Assembly (NCBI GenBank): GCA_964347035.1
Contig: CAYFXE010000017.1
Location: 1 to 63,911, forward strand
Direction: 5' to 3'
DNA: 63,911 bases
DNA from: CAYFXE01 sp964347035
Lineage (GTDB): Bacteria > Acidobacteriota > Aminicenantia > Aminicenantales > Aminicenantaceae
The position numbers and the translations under genes are program-made. The notes beneath the pieces are model-generated. The model worked only from the letters and a program-made list of their open reading frames with translations, made no database searches and was not told the DNA's origin. Below are positions 44,552 through 53,056 of the stretch, in pieces (the first letter of the stretch is position 1; each line of letters begins with the position of its first letter).

Positions 44552-46794
44552 TGGAGGATCCCAACGCCAACTCCCGTACCCGGCTGGCCCGTGATTTAGG
44601 TCTGGGGGCGGCGATATCTATCGGCGTGGGGACCATGATTGGGGCGGGAATTTTTGTCCTTCCGGGAATAGTGGCCAGCATGGCCGGGCCCGCCGTCCTT
44701 GTCTCCTTCGCCACCTGCGGCCTGATCGCGGTGCTTATCGCTCTCTGTATGGCTGAACTTTCCACCGGGATGCCCTACGCCGGCGGTGGCTATCTCTTTA
44801 CAGTCCGGGCTTTCGGTCCCCTTATCGGATCCATCATGGGCTGGTGCTTATGGCTGAGCCTTATCTTTGCTTCTGCCTTCTACATGATCGGATTCGGCTA
44901 TTACATGAGTGATGCCCTGGGAGTTTCGCCCGTTCTGATCGGCCTGGTCATGACTGCTTTACTCGGACTCCTCAATTTTATCGGAGCCAGAGAGACAGGC
45001 GGAACCCAGATCGTCATTGTCCTGATGCTTCTCTTCATCCTCATAGCCTTTTTCTTCAAAGCTATTTTTTCGGTGAATATGGAGAGGCTGACTCCTTTTG
45101 TGCCGCCAGAGATAGGATTTTCCGGAATTCTCATCACTCTTCCTATCCTTTTTATCACCTTCATGGGGTTTGCCGAAATCGCAGCAGTCTCAGAAGAAAT
45201 TCGAAACCCTAGCAAAAATCTTCCACGCTCCCTCATAGGCTCGGTCATCATCGTGACCGTTGTTTACATAGCGGTTGTTTTTTGTGTCTTGGGTCTTCGG
45301 AATTACAGTGATCCCAGCATGGCTCGAGAGACGGTGTTGATGGATCTGGCCCGAATCATCATGGGGCCGGGAGGCTATATTCTTGTTTTGGTGGGCGGTA
45401 TTTTAGCCACAGTCTCCTCTGCCAACGCCAGCGTCATGGCTGCCTCACGGATTAGCTTTGCTATGGGTCGGGATCAGTTGATGTCTGAATGGTTCAACCA
45501 AATTCACTCTCGGTTCAAGACCCCTTATCGTTCGATCGCTGTCACCACAGGTCTGACCATGATGTTGATCGTCGTTTTTGGACGGCATATCGAGCTCTTA
45601 GCTGAGGTAGCTGGATTTCTCAGCCTCGTTCTTTACGGCTTAATAGCTTTGGCCTGCATGCTGATGAGATACGCTAAGCTGGATTGGTACAATCCGGCTT
45701 TTAAAACACCCGGATATCCTCTGTTCCCGCTGTTTGGATTGTTGGGATGCGTTTTCGTCATCGTCAACACCAGTCGAACCTCCTTGGTCATCGGTAATTT
45801 GATTATTGCAGCCAGCTTTGTCTGGTATGTGCTTTTTCTCCGGAAAGAGACCAAGTTGGTCGGGGCATCGAATATCTTATTGAGGCAGAAAATCATAAAG
45901 CCTCTGTTTGTCAGGGCCGAGGAATATTTGGCCACACGCCAAGAGGTTGTTCCCACGATTCTCGTTCCTTTGGCCAATCCAGAGACAGAGGAGTCTCTTA
46001 TCACCTTGAGTGCGGCCATAGCCAGGAGACGGCGGGCCCGACTACAACTAATTCATGTGATCAATGTGCCAAGGCAGACACCCTTAGAAGCAGGTCGCCT
46101 AGCCTATGAAAAACTGCGTAAAGAGAAAGAGACACTCTTGGACATTGCCTCCCGACACGCCGCAGAGCTCGGTATCCGGGCGAGAACGAACGCCATCGTC
46201 GCTCACGGTGTCTCCTCAGCGATTCTCAGTGTGGCTGATACATTCCAATCTGATCTCATCGTTATGGGCTGGCGCGGTGAAGTGCGGGCTCCCCGGATTC
46301 AGAGGACCAATGTGGCTGGAGTTCTCAAGGTCGCTAAAGAGAATGTTCTTGTCCTCAAGGATAGAGGTTTGGAGAATATCAGACGCATCCTGGTGTCTGT
46401 AAGCGGCGGCCCCCATACGCACTTGGGACTCACTCTGGCCAAAGAATTAGCCCAGGAGTGGGGATCGAGCATAACCGCCTTAAACATTCAAGTAGGGAAG
46501 GGGCCTTCTCCAGAAAGCTCTGATTTTGACCGGGAGAGTGTGAAGCTTTTTCACGGAGTAGCTGAGGATTTTGTGACTGAGACGCTTCAAAGTTTAGATA
46601 TAGATGCTGAGGTTCATGTCAAGATTGCCACAGACGTGGCTCGCGCTATTATAAACGCGGCTAAAGATCATGACCTGATCGTGATGGGAGCATCGAATGA
46701 GTGGATGCTGCGGCGCTGGCTCTTCGGTTCTCTTCCCGATCAAGTGGCTAACCACGCTCCGGTTTCTGTCCTGATGGTGCGCAGTCAGACTTAA
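44551..46794 (+). CDS. APC-family amino-acid permease with two universal stress protein domains
   Basis: A 747-residue fusion. Residues about 15-430 form a 12-helix APC transporter (GVGTMIGAGIFVLPG at 25-39, conserved GFAEIAAVSEEI). Two cytosolic UspA domains follow (about 450-590 and 600-747). The second ends with the nucleotide-binding pattern GASNEWMLRRWLFGS, so it probably binds ATP. The fusion suggests that uptake is controlled by energy state. It begins on the TAATG that also ends the tricorn-like peptidase gene, so the peptidase and the importer are coupled: amino acids freed by the one could be taken up by the other. Confidence 0.9.
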   Translation: MEDPNANSRTRLARDLGLGAAISIGVGTMIGAGIFVLPGIVASMAGPAVLVSFATCGLIAVLIALCMAELSTGMPYAGGGYLFTVRAFGPLIGSIMGWCLWLSLIFASAFYMIGFGYYMSDALGVSPVLIGLVMTALLGLLNFIGARETGGTQIVIVLMLLFILIAFFFKAIFSVNMERLTPFVPPEIGFSGILITLPILFITFMGFAEIAAVSEEIRNPSKNLPRSLIGSVIIVTVVYIAVVFCVLGLRNYSDPSMARETVLMDLARIIMGPGGYILVLVGGILATVSSANASVMAASRISFAMGRDQLMSEWFNQIHSRFKTPYRSIAVTTGLTMMLIVVFGRHIELLAEVAGFLSLVLYGLIALACMLMRYAKLDWYNPAFKTPGYPLFPLFGLLGCVFVIVNTSRTSLVIGNLIIAASFVWYVLFLRKETKLVGASNILLRQKIIKPLFVRAEEYLATRQEVVPTILVPLANPETEESLITLSAAIARRRRARLQLIHVINVPRQTPLEAGRLAYEKLRKEKETLLDIASRHAAELGIRARTNAIVAHGVSSAILSVADTFQSDLIVMGWRGEVRAPRIQRTNVAGVLKVAKENVLVLKDRGLENIRRILVSVSGGPHTHLGLTLAKELAQEWGSSITALNIQVGKGPSPESSDFDRESVKLFHGVAEDFVTETLQSLDIDAEVHVKIATDVARAIINAAKDHDLIVMGASNEWMLRRWLFGSLPDQVANHAPVSVLMVRSQT

Positions 46795-46843
46795 AAGGGA
46801 ATATCCTCTTTATTATGCTCCCATTCATCATACCGCTCTATTT

Positions 46844-46970
46844 CGTCATTCCCGCGGAAGCGGGAATGACGAAGAAGTGGAGCCGGATTCCCGTAACCAC
46901 CTACGCAGGCACATGCTTCAGCGGGAATCAGGTTCTTTTTTTACTGGATCCTCGCTTCCGCGGGGACAAG
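46844..46970. repeat. REP-like palindromes, family A, entering the MBL gene
   Basis: CGTCATTCCCGC-GGAA-GCGGGAATGACG at 46844-46871 is a perfect palindrome. Degenerate copies follow at 46881-46928 and 46943-46970. The last two lie within the 3' end of the metallo-beta-lactamase gene. Confidence 0.7.
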
Positions 46971-47970
46971 CATCCGAACGGATGAGGATGTCGAATCCGT
47001 CGTAGAAGTAGCGACGAATGCCTTTGTCCTCCTTGTAGTTACCTCCTCCGGCCATGATCTCGCGAAAAGCATCATCCACACGAGAAATCACCTCGCTCTT
47101 GACCCAAGGATCATTGTGCCCAGAGCAGAGATAATCATACGCGTTCAGACGGTTTTTGAGCTTTACGATCGAGGCCATGTAATCATCGATGTTCACATCC
47201 TTAGGATGGACATACAAAGGACCGGGGAAGAACGTATCCCCCGTGAACAGGATCCGTTGCTTTTTATCCAGGAGACAGATCGATCCTGGGGAATGTCCGG
47301 GAGTGTGGATAATCTCCAAGGTTCTCTCCCCAAGGTCGATGAGATCACCATCTTCCAAGAGATGAGTTGGCTCGACAGAGGGGATATTCCAAGTTTTAGG
47401 GTCGAAATCTTCAGGAAGTGGCTTCCAAACAGATTCTCCAGTAATACTTCCTTGGAGTGATTCATTATCCTTACCTGTCTTCATTTTTTCGATGCACTCA
47501 GGATTGTTGAAGCAAGCCACCTCTGTAAACTGGTAGTTGCTCCCGATATGATCCCAGTGGGTGTGGGTATTGACCACAGAGACAGGAAGATCCGTCAACT
47601 CCTTAACCACCTGTTTTAGGTCCCCGATCCCAGTACCGGTGTCGATCACCAAAGCCCTTTCCTCACCTATGACAAGGTAGGAAAGCGCTTCTTCAAACTG
47701 GAAAGGCTCGTAGATTGAAAAAGTATCCTCCATGATTCTGTACACTTCGAACCATTCATCATCCGCATCGATTTTTTCCAGCATGGCGTAGACTGGGCGT
47801 GGGAGTTTTTCCCACCACTTTGTTGGCTGGATGAGTTCTGACCTCTGGCTTGATGATGGCGGCTCGCTTTTGGGCGAGCAAAGAACGAGCGCCAGACTCG
47901 TGACGGCCATGATAAAAACGAGAATGATTTCCTTCGGAAAAGACTTCGTCCATCCTAAATATGTATTCAT
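46918..47970 (-). CDS. Exported metallo-beta-lactamase-fold hydrolase
   Basis: A 350-residue zinc hydrolase. The N-terminus has a hydrophobic segment (13-30) ending at C31, a poor lipobox (LVLC), so it may be exported or lipid-anchored. The metal site is HTHWDH (136-141), followed by HTPGHSPGS, FTGDTFF and SGHND, all intact. This resembles glyoxalase II and quinoprotein-relay/cyclase-type MBL enzymes; the substrate is unknown. The C-terminal 17 or so residues (ACPRGSEDPVKK) are translated from a family A repeat, so the original stop appears to have been replaced. The flanks give no operon partner. Confidence 0.85.
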   Translation of the reverse strand: MNTYLGWTKSFPKEIILVFIMAVTSLALVLCSPKSEPPSSSQRSELIQPTKWWEKLPRPVYAMLEKIDADDEWFEVYRIMEDTFSIYEPFQFEEALSYLVIGEERALVIDTGTGIGDLKQVVKELTDLPVSVVNTHTHWDHIGSNYQFTEVACFNNPECIEKMKTGKDNESLQGSITGESVWKPLPEDFDPKTWNIPSVEPTHLLEDGDLIDLGERTLEIIHTPGHSPGSICLLDKKQRILFTGDTFFPGPLYVHPKDVNIDDYMASIVKLKNRLNAYDYLCSGHNDPWVKSEVISRVDDAFREIMAGGGNYKEDKGIRRYFYDGFDILIRSDACPRGSEDPVKKEPDSR

Positions 47971-48042
47971 CTCCCTAACTCCTTATAAAGATCAGCTTAT
48001 TTCAGAAAAAAACCGGAGTGTGAGTTGTTCTCGGGCAATCTT

Positions 48043-49389
48043 CTAGATGAGATCGAGGTATTTTTTCCCCTCTTTGAATGTATTCATGGCGTAGAGGATG
48101 TTGAGGCGATCTTTCATCTTTACCAGGTTGATCCATCCTTCTTCTTTTTCCGGGGAAATTACTTCTATTTGGGGGTAGAAAATATCCTCTGGATTCACCT
48201 TGCGGACAACGGCAACCCGTCCATCGCTCAAGGACACAATGGTTCCCACGGGCCAAACTCCCATGAAGCTGAAAAACTGGTCCAAGAGCTGAGGATTGAA
48301 GTATTTTCTCTTTTCTTTGATCATGATGTTGTAGATCTTCAGCGGTGGATAATCCTTTTTGTATGTTCTTTTCAGGTTGAGAGCATCATACACATCGCAG
48401 ATAGAGATGATCTGGGAGACAGGATGTGGAAAGCGGGGATAGGTTAATTCTGGATATCCTATTCCATCATACCTTATGTGATGCTCGAAAGCAGCTATAA
48501 TAGGCAAAATACCCAATGAGTCGACGTAACGGAAGAGAAGCTTTGCTCCGAGTATGGAATGATGCTTCATATGAGCAAACTCCTCCTCCTCCAACCGCTC
48601 TTTCTTTTGGATCAATTTTTTGGCGATAGAAAGCTTCCCTATATCATGAAACAATCCGGCGACTCCTATATCTAAGACATCATCCTTCGAATAACCAAGC
48701 CTTGAGGCAATGTACATTGAAAGAAGGGAAACATTCAGAAGGTGAAGAAAGGTCCCCAAGTCCTTTTTTTTCATCGAGATCAGGTTCAGAAGCTCTTGGT
48801 GCTGTCCTGTGAAATATTCCATGAAATTGAAGAGATTGAACCTGAGGTCGAGATAATCGATGGCTTCTTCATTTAACACTTTGGCCACGGCTTGCGATAT
48901 CTTCTCCAGAGCCTCAATAGAAACTGTTCCGATCGCTGTCGGAGCTTTTTCGATGTCTTTTTCTTCTTCTGCCGAGATGGGAGCTCTAATTTTTCCCACT
49001 TCGATATTCTTCACTCCTAAAAAAAGAAGGCTCTCTGGAATGTCCTTATCTTGTGGTTTGGGAGGAGTGATCAGTAAGGAAATGAAACGATTCAGCTCAT
49101 CTATTTCCAAGCCGCGGTGAACAATGATCTTATGTATACCCTTTTCTATGAGATACAGGATCAGAGCTCGTGCTTTTTGGCTCAGGTCGAACAAAACTTC
49201 ATCCTCTACGGCTATTTCTTCTTCCACGAGGCCGATAATGATCTCGCTTCTTGTCTGAAGCGCCTCTGTCAGACTTTGGTAAACCCTGTCCACCAAGTCA
49301 TTGAATTTTGGATGCTCTTCTGTATAAAGTTTCGCGGTTCGTATGGCTGTATGCATATCGAGCAAAGCGTTTTTAATCTTTTCTTTCAT
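48043..49389 (-). CDS. HD-GYP domain protein (probable c-di-GMP phosphodiesterase)
   Basis: A 448-residue cytoplasmic protein. The HD-GYP domain spans about 200-385, with H248-D249 in LFHDIGKL, HH at 276-277 and HHIRYDGIGYP ending at 313, so the metal and GYP residues are present. The N-terminal 110 residues (KLYTEEHPKFNDLV, IIIGLVEEEIAVEDE) look like the N-terminus of the next gene on the minus strand (49373-51316). A short beta-rich C-terminal domain (GTIVSLSDGRVAVVRKV) resembles PilZ-like or SH3-like add-ons. The start overlaps the end of the upstream helical-repeat gene by 17 bases, so the two are coupled. Confidence 0.87.
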   Translation of the reverse strand: MKEKIKNALLDMHTAIRTAKLYTEEHPKFNDLVDRVYQSLTEALQTRSEIIIGLVEEEIAVEDEVLFDLSQKARALILYLIEKGIHKIIVHRGLEIDELNRFISLLITPPKPQDKDIPESLLFLGVKNIEVGKIRAPISAEEEKDIEKAPTAIGTVSIEALEKISQAVAKVLNEEAIDYLDLRFNLFNFMEYFTGQHQELLNLISMKKKDLGTFLHLLNVSLLSMYIASRLGYSKDDVLDIGVAGLFHDIGKLSIAKKLIQKKERLEEEEFAHMKHHSILGAKLLFRYVDSLGILPIIAAFEHHIRYDGIGYPELTYPRFPHPVSQIISICDVYDALNLKRTYKKDYPPLKIYNIMIKEKRKYFNPQLLDQFFSFMGVWPVGTIVSLSDGRVAVVRKVNPEDIFYPQIEVISPEKEEGWINLVKMKDRLNILYAMNTFKEGKKYLDLI

Positions 49390-51316
49390 TCCACCTTCCT
49401 AAAATCCGGAGACTCTCTGATTTTATTGTTTTATGCCAGAAAGCCCGACTCTGGCCCAGCGGAATCAAAAACTTCCGCGCTTCTTTAAGTCCCAATTCTT
49501 CGATCAGACTCAAATTCTCTTGAAGAATTCGGTTTTTAGTGCCAAAAGGCGACGAGATAGACAGGAGAACTTCAAAGGCTTTTTCTTTGGAGGATTTATC
49601 TTTGGCCAAGATGGTTAAGGCCTCTTTCTTTAAGGAAAGATCTTCCTTTTTTAAGACCGTAATAAGAAAATCTTCATCATACTTGGGTAAAGCTTGCATC
49701 GTGTTTAGAACTTTGAGTTTTAAATGAGTGTTACCATAGGAAAAAATGGATTCCAAGGCCAAGATTGTGAGAGTTAGATGAGAATCGATGGCTTTTAAAC
49801 TCTCGATGACCTTTTCGAGAAATTGGACATCGGTCTTTCTCTTCTTCAGGTACCCGATGAACGTATTCATCTCATCAGGAAAAAACTTGAAAAACAGCTG
49901 CAAGATGTAAGGATGAGCGTTGTATTCCCTGAATATTTTATTGAGATAAGTATTTGCGTTTAAAGACGTTTCCTCTAGAAATTCGAGTTGGTCATCAAAG
50001 TCCTGAGAAATATCTCCCCTCAGTATAGCTCTCTCCAGAATCGGAGACAGTTGTTTGCGTAACTTTTTAGAAGACGATTCTGAACCGGTCTGTTGATGTT
50101 TGCTGGCAAGAAGAGGAAAGAGAATCTTTGAATACTCTAGATCTCTCCTGTTGTCTCTTTTCTCCCATTCTTTTGAGGTTTGTTCGAGAAGGGGAATAAT
50201 CTTCTCTTTGTTGTTCTCTTTATTGAGGAATTCAAAAAGAAGATAGAAGTAATTATGCTGGAGGAGATTCCGGTCAATAGCTAATTTTTCTTTAAATTTT
50301 ATATCCTTAAACAAAGATAAAAGGGTATTCCTGTATATTTCTGGAACGAAAGTTTCTGTCTTGCTCGCCAATAAATCTCGGATCTTCTCGATTAAATCAG
50401 GTGTGACCTCAAAAATATCCTTCTTTTTTATGAGTCCACTGAGGGACCGGGCGACCTGTTTTTCTCTATTTTTTTCTGTGAGTCTGGCGAAAATATTAAA
50501 GCTCAAAGAGTCAAAAGTCCTATCCGTTGAAAGTTCTTCCCATAAAGTCCGAGCAAAGTCTTCATCAGATAGATCTTTGAATAGAGTTTGGACATTGTCG
50601 AGCTTCGATTCTTGGGAGATGTCTTTGTTTTTCATGAGTGATTTTAGAAGGAACTTAGCACATTTTTGGAAACTCTCCTTCTTGACTTTTTTATGATATT
50701 GGAAGAGCTTGTTTATATTCTCGAAAAGTTCTTCATTTTCGAGAAGTTCTTTCGCCTTGTAGGTCGGGATAACTTTTTCAAAATTTTCTGTGATCTTATT
50801 GATTTTCTGGGAGTCTTCCGTCATCAAAGCCTCTTTTAGGTAATATTCCCAGACATCTTGAATTTCCTCACCCTCACCTTTCAGGATTTGAGAATAATCG
50901 AGGGCCTCGACAGAAAGGTGAGAAATCTCTTCTCTTTCTAGGATCGCTTTTAAGCCTCCCCTCTTCAGTATGTCTTTGGAGGGGAGGTTGGCCTTGATGA
51001 TGAATGTCGCCAGTTCCTCAGTGGTTAAACCTTCCCTCATCTCGAGGCTTTTGACCATCCGGTGATGGAAGGTCTTGGCCATTTCCTTATGGATTCTGTC
51101 TTTATCCCAATGCTCCTCCTCTATGAAAAGGGAATGAGGTGTGAAAAAGATTCTTAGGGGGCTCGTAACGCTGAGCAGAGCGTCGGATTTTGTCTTGAGC
51201 TCCTCGACGGACTTCAAGAAGGCAGGATGCTTCTTAAAGTAGATTGATGCTTGTTTGATGGATATTTCTAAGCTTCTGATAAAATCGGCAATAGCCTCTT
51301 TTTTTTCCGTATCCAT
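49373..51316 (-). CDS. Helical-repeat (HEAT-like) protein coupled to HD-GYP
   Basis: A 647-residue protein of unknown family, highly charged and predicted helical throughout, with no signal peptide or membrane helix. Residues 15-70 (KQASIYFKKHPAFLKSVEEL, LRIFFTPHSLFIEEE) match in pattern the first 65 residues of the downstream HD-GYP protein. The C-terminal third shows HEAT-like paired helices (LKLKVLNTMQALPKYDEDFL, LSLKKEALTILAKD). A scaffold or sensor feeding the HD-GYP partner is a reasonable guess. It overlaps that gene by 17 bases and is preceded by a good promoter. Confidence 0.7.
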   Translation of the reverse strand: MDTEKKEAIADFIRSLEISIKQASIYFKKHPAFLKSVEELKTKSDALLSVTSPLRIFFTPHSLFIEEEHWDKDRIHKEMAKTFHHRMVKSLEMREGLTTEELATFIIKANLPSKDILKRGGLKAILEREEISHLSVEALDYSQILKGEGEEIQDVWEYYLKEALMTEDSQKINKITENFEKVIPTYKAKELLENEELFENINKLFQYHKKVKKESFQKCAKFLLKSLMKNKDISQESKLDNVQTLFKDLSDEDFARTLWEELSTDRTFDSLSFNIFARLTEKNREKQVARSLSGLIKKKDIFEVTPDLIEKIRDLLASKTETFVPEIYRNTLLSLFKDIKFKEKLAIDRNLLQHNYFYLLFEFLNKENNKEKIIPLLEQTSKEWEKRDNRRDLEYSKILFPLLASKHQQTGSESSSKKLRKQLSPILERAILRGDISQDFDDQLEFLEETSLNANTYLNKIFREYNAHPYILQLFFKFFPDEMNTFIGYLKKRKTDVQFLEKVIESLKAIDSHLTLTILALESIFSYGNTHLKLKVLNTMQALPKYDEDFLITVLKKEDLSLKKEALTILAKDKSSKEKAFEVLLSISSPFGTKNRILQENLSLIEELGLKEARKFLIPLGQSRAFWHKTIKSESLRILGRWNERKD

Positions 51317-51383
51317 ATTTTTATGGTTATCTTCTCAGTTTACTCGCGCGTTTTTCTCCTTTACTGACTTTCAAATTGTCTAT

Positions 51384-51412
51384 AAGTTAATATACAAAAA
51401 TGCTCTTGTCAA
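51384..51412 (-). promoter_or_regulatory. Sigma70 promoter for the helical-repeat/HD-GYP operon
   Basis: On the minus strand TTGACA (51412-51407) and TAACTT (51389-51384) with a 17-base spacer, 67 bases before the ATG at 51316. Confidence 0.5.
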
Positions 51413-51653
51413 ATTTTTACCTTGAATGCGTTTTCATTGACTTTAGATGACAGGAATATGTTATTCTATGGTTTCTCTCAATAAGCCACAGAAAAATATC
51501 AACCCATATGAAATGTCTGATTCAATAATCAGCAGGTATCTCATGAATCTTATTTGTGAGAGACATACAAACGTTCATCAATCGGTTAGAATTGTCTTTG
51601 AGACTTGGCTGAGAGGTAGTTTCTTAGAATAGAAATTTTAGACGGAGGATAGG
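51413..51653. other. Divergent intergenic region, no gene seen
   Basis: This AT-rich stretch lies between the minus-strand HD-GYP operon and the plus-strand membrane-protein gene. A 61-codon open frame at 51447-51632 has no ribosome site and no recognisable content. GGAGGATAGG just before 51654 is the ribosome site of the next gene. Confidence 0.5.
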
Positions 51654-52004
51654 ATGGAAGGAAGAGAAAGAAAAAGGAAAAAGCATGATCCCCTTTCGGG
51701 TGTGACCGGAGGATTGATATTAATCCTATTAGGAGTGCTTTTATTGCTCTCTACGTTGGGTCATATTTCCTGGGGAGATTGGTGGGCCTATTTTGTCCTC
51801 GGCTTAGGGTGTATATTAATATTAGAAGCTCTGCTCAGGGTTGCCAGCACAGGTGATCGCCAGCCCGTGACAGGCAAGCTCATAGGGGGCTCTGTTCTTG
51901 CCATCATTGGAGCCGCCTATGTCTTCGGGATGGTCACCTGGTGGCCGTTGATTTTAATTGCCGTAGGGATCATCATTATCGTCACTTCTCTAGCTCGGAT
52001 ATAA
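51654..52004 (+). CDS. Small membrane protein, LiaI/LiaF-like transmembrane region
   Basis: A 116-residue membrane protein. After a very basic start (GRERKRKKHD) come four hydrophobic segments (about 18-35, 44-62, 76-92, 93-113). The GGLILILLGVLLLLSTLG and WWPLILIAVGIIII patterns are typical of the LiaI/LiaF transmembrane region family found in envelope-stress membrane proteins. The LiaF C-terminal domain is absent. GGAGG precedes the ATG. It has no obvious operon partner; the next gene is on the other strand. Confidence 0.75.
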   Translation: MEGRERKRKKHDPLSGVTGGLILILLGVLLLLSTLGHISWGDWWAYFVLGLGCILILEALLRVASTGDRQPVTGKLIGGSVLAIIGAAYVFGMVTWWPLILIAVGIIIIVTSLARI

Positions 52005-52114
52005 CAATAACAGCTTCTCTCCCCATCTCGAATATTCGATCCTGTTGTGGCTGATCTCTTTTATAGAAGAAATGAAAAGTCTGGGTCAAAGCAGACTTTA
52101 AAAGGGGGATAGGC

Positions 52115-52876
52115 TTACTGAATTCTTTTGGCCACTTTTTTCCAGGAGGCTGTTATCAAGAAGCTCTCATCCATATCTGCGACCATCTTGGTAAATTTTT
52201 TCATGGGTATGCCAAAAGAGAACATGTTCTCGTCCATATAGGGCCTGGCCGAAATATCAAACATACCTAACACGGCCCTTGGATTTTTTTTTAGGTTCTC
52301 TGAAAAAGGATAGGCGATGATACTCCCACAACCGGAGGAAAATGGCGATATCACAGTGTGCGGGCTGATCGTGCGAAAATTAGCTAGAGTGAACAGACCG
52401 GAAATGACATCAGGTCTATCCCAAAAGACGACGGCGACTGGCTCTTCTTCTTTTTCCAACAAATCCCATCTCTTGAAGATGATGAATTTTCCATCAGCTG
52501 AGATTTTTGGCATTTCTTTCTCGGCTTCTTTGACGATGTCTGGAGATTTTTTGTAGCGTTCGCCTTCCAATTTTCCTGGGATTCCACAGGATAGGAAATG
52601 GTAGAAATCAGGGCTAAACTTGTAAGGGAATCCGGAATAGCGCACTCCTCCTCCACAGCCAATCGTGTCTTTGGTGAAGGCGATTGTTTTTCCTTCAAAA
52701 CAGATATTCAATTGACCTATCAGACAGACATGCCTATTCTTGGATTTGAGAGGAATCAGATATCTTTCGTAACGGGGGTGATCCGAATAAAAGAAAACAA
52801 AGGGCAACCTGACTCCTGAAAAATACATCTCCCATTTTTTTATGAATTCCTTATTGAGAATCTTGTTCAAGAGCAT
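52115..52876 (-). CDS. DUF169 family protein
   Basis: A 253-residue protein of the DUF169 family, with the conserved GCGGGVRYSGF (73-83) and SGCGSIIAYPF motifs. The cysteines could bind a metal or cofactor, but no activity is established. The ATG at 52876 abuts AGGAG with no spacing. A TTG at 52870, two codons on, has the ideal six-base spacing and may be the real start (LNKILNKEF). It is a single gene between two plus-strand genes. Confidence 0.8.
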   Translation of the reverse strand: MLLNKILNKEFIKKWEMYFSGVRLPFVFFYSDHPRYERYLIPLKSKNRHVCLIGQLNICFEGKTIAFTKDTIGCGGGVRYSGFPYKFSPDFYHFLSCGIPGKLEGERYKKSPDIVKEAEKEMPKISADGKFIIFKRWDLLEKEEEPVAVVFWDRPDVISGLFTLANFRTISPHTVISPFSSGCGSIIAYPFSENLKKNPRAVLGMFDISARPYMDENMFSFGIPMKKFTKMVADMDESFLITASWKKVAKRIQ

Positions 52877-53000
52877 CTCCTTTCAAATAAAGTACCACTC
52901 TATTCTAAGCATTTTAAGCTTCAAAGGCCAAATGTTGAATAGAGTCATCAAGAATATTCTTGCCTAATCTTGAACAGATATTCCAGGGGTTCATTGATTG

Positions 53001-53029
53001 TTGACATTTTTATGACCTGGAGTTATAAA
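53001..53029 (+). promoter_or_regulatory. Near-consensus sigma70 promoter for the XRE-ImmA regulator
   Basis: TTGACA (53001-53006), a 17-base spacer and TATAAA (53024-53029), 27 bases before the ATG at 53057. It is the closest match to consensus in the window. Confidence 0.75.
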
Positions 53030-53056
53030 AGGGGCATCCTGATTTAGGGGAAAAAC

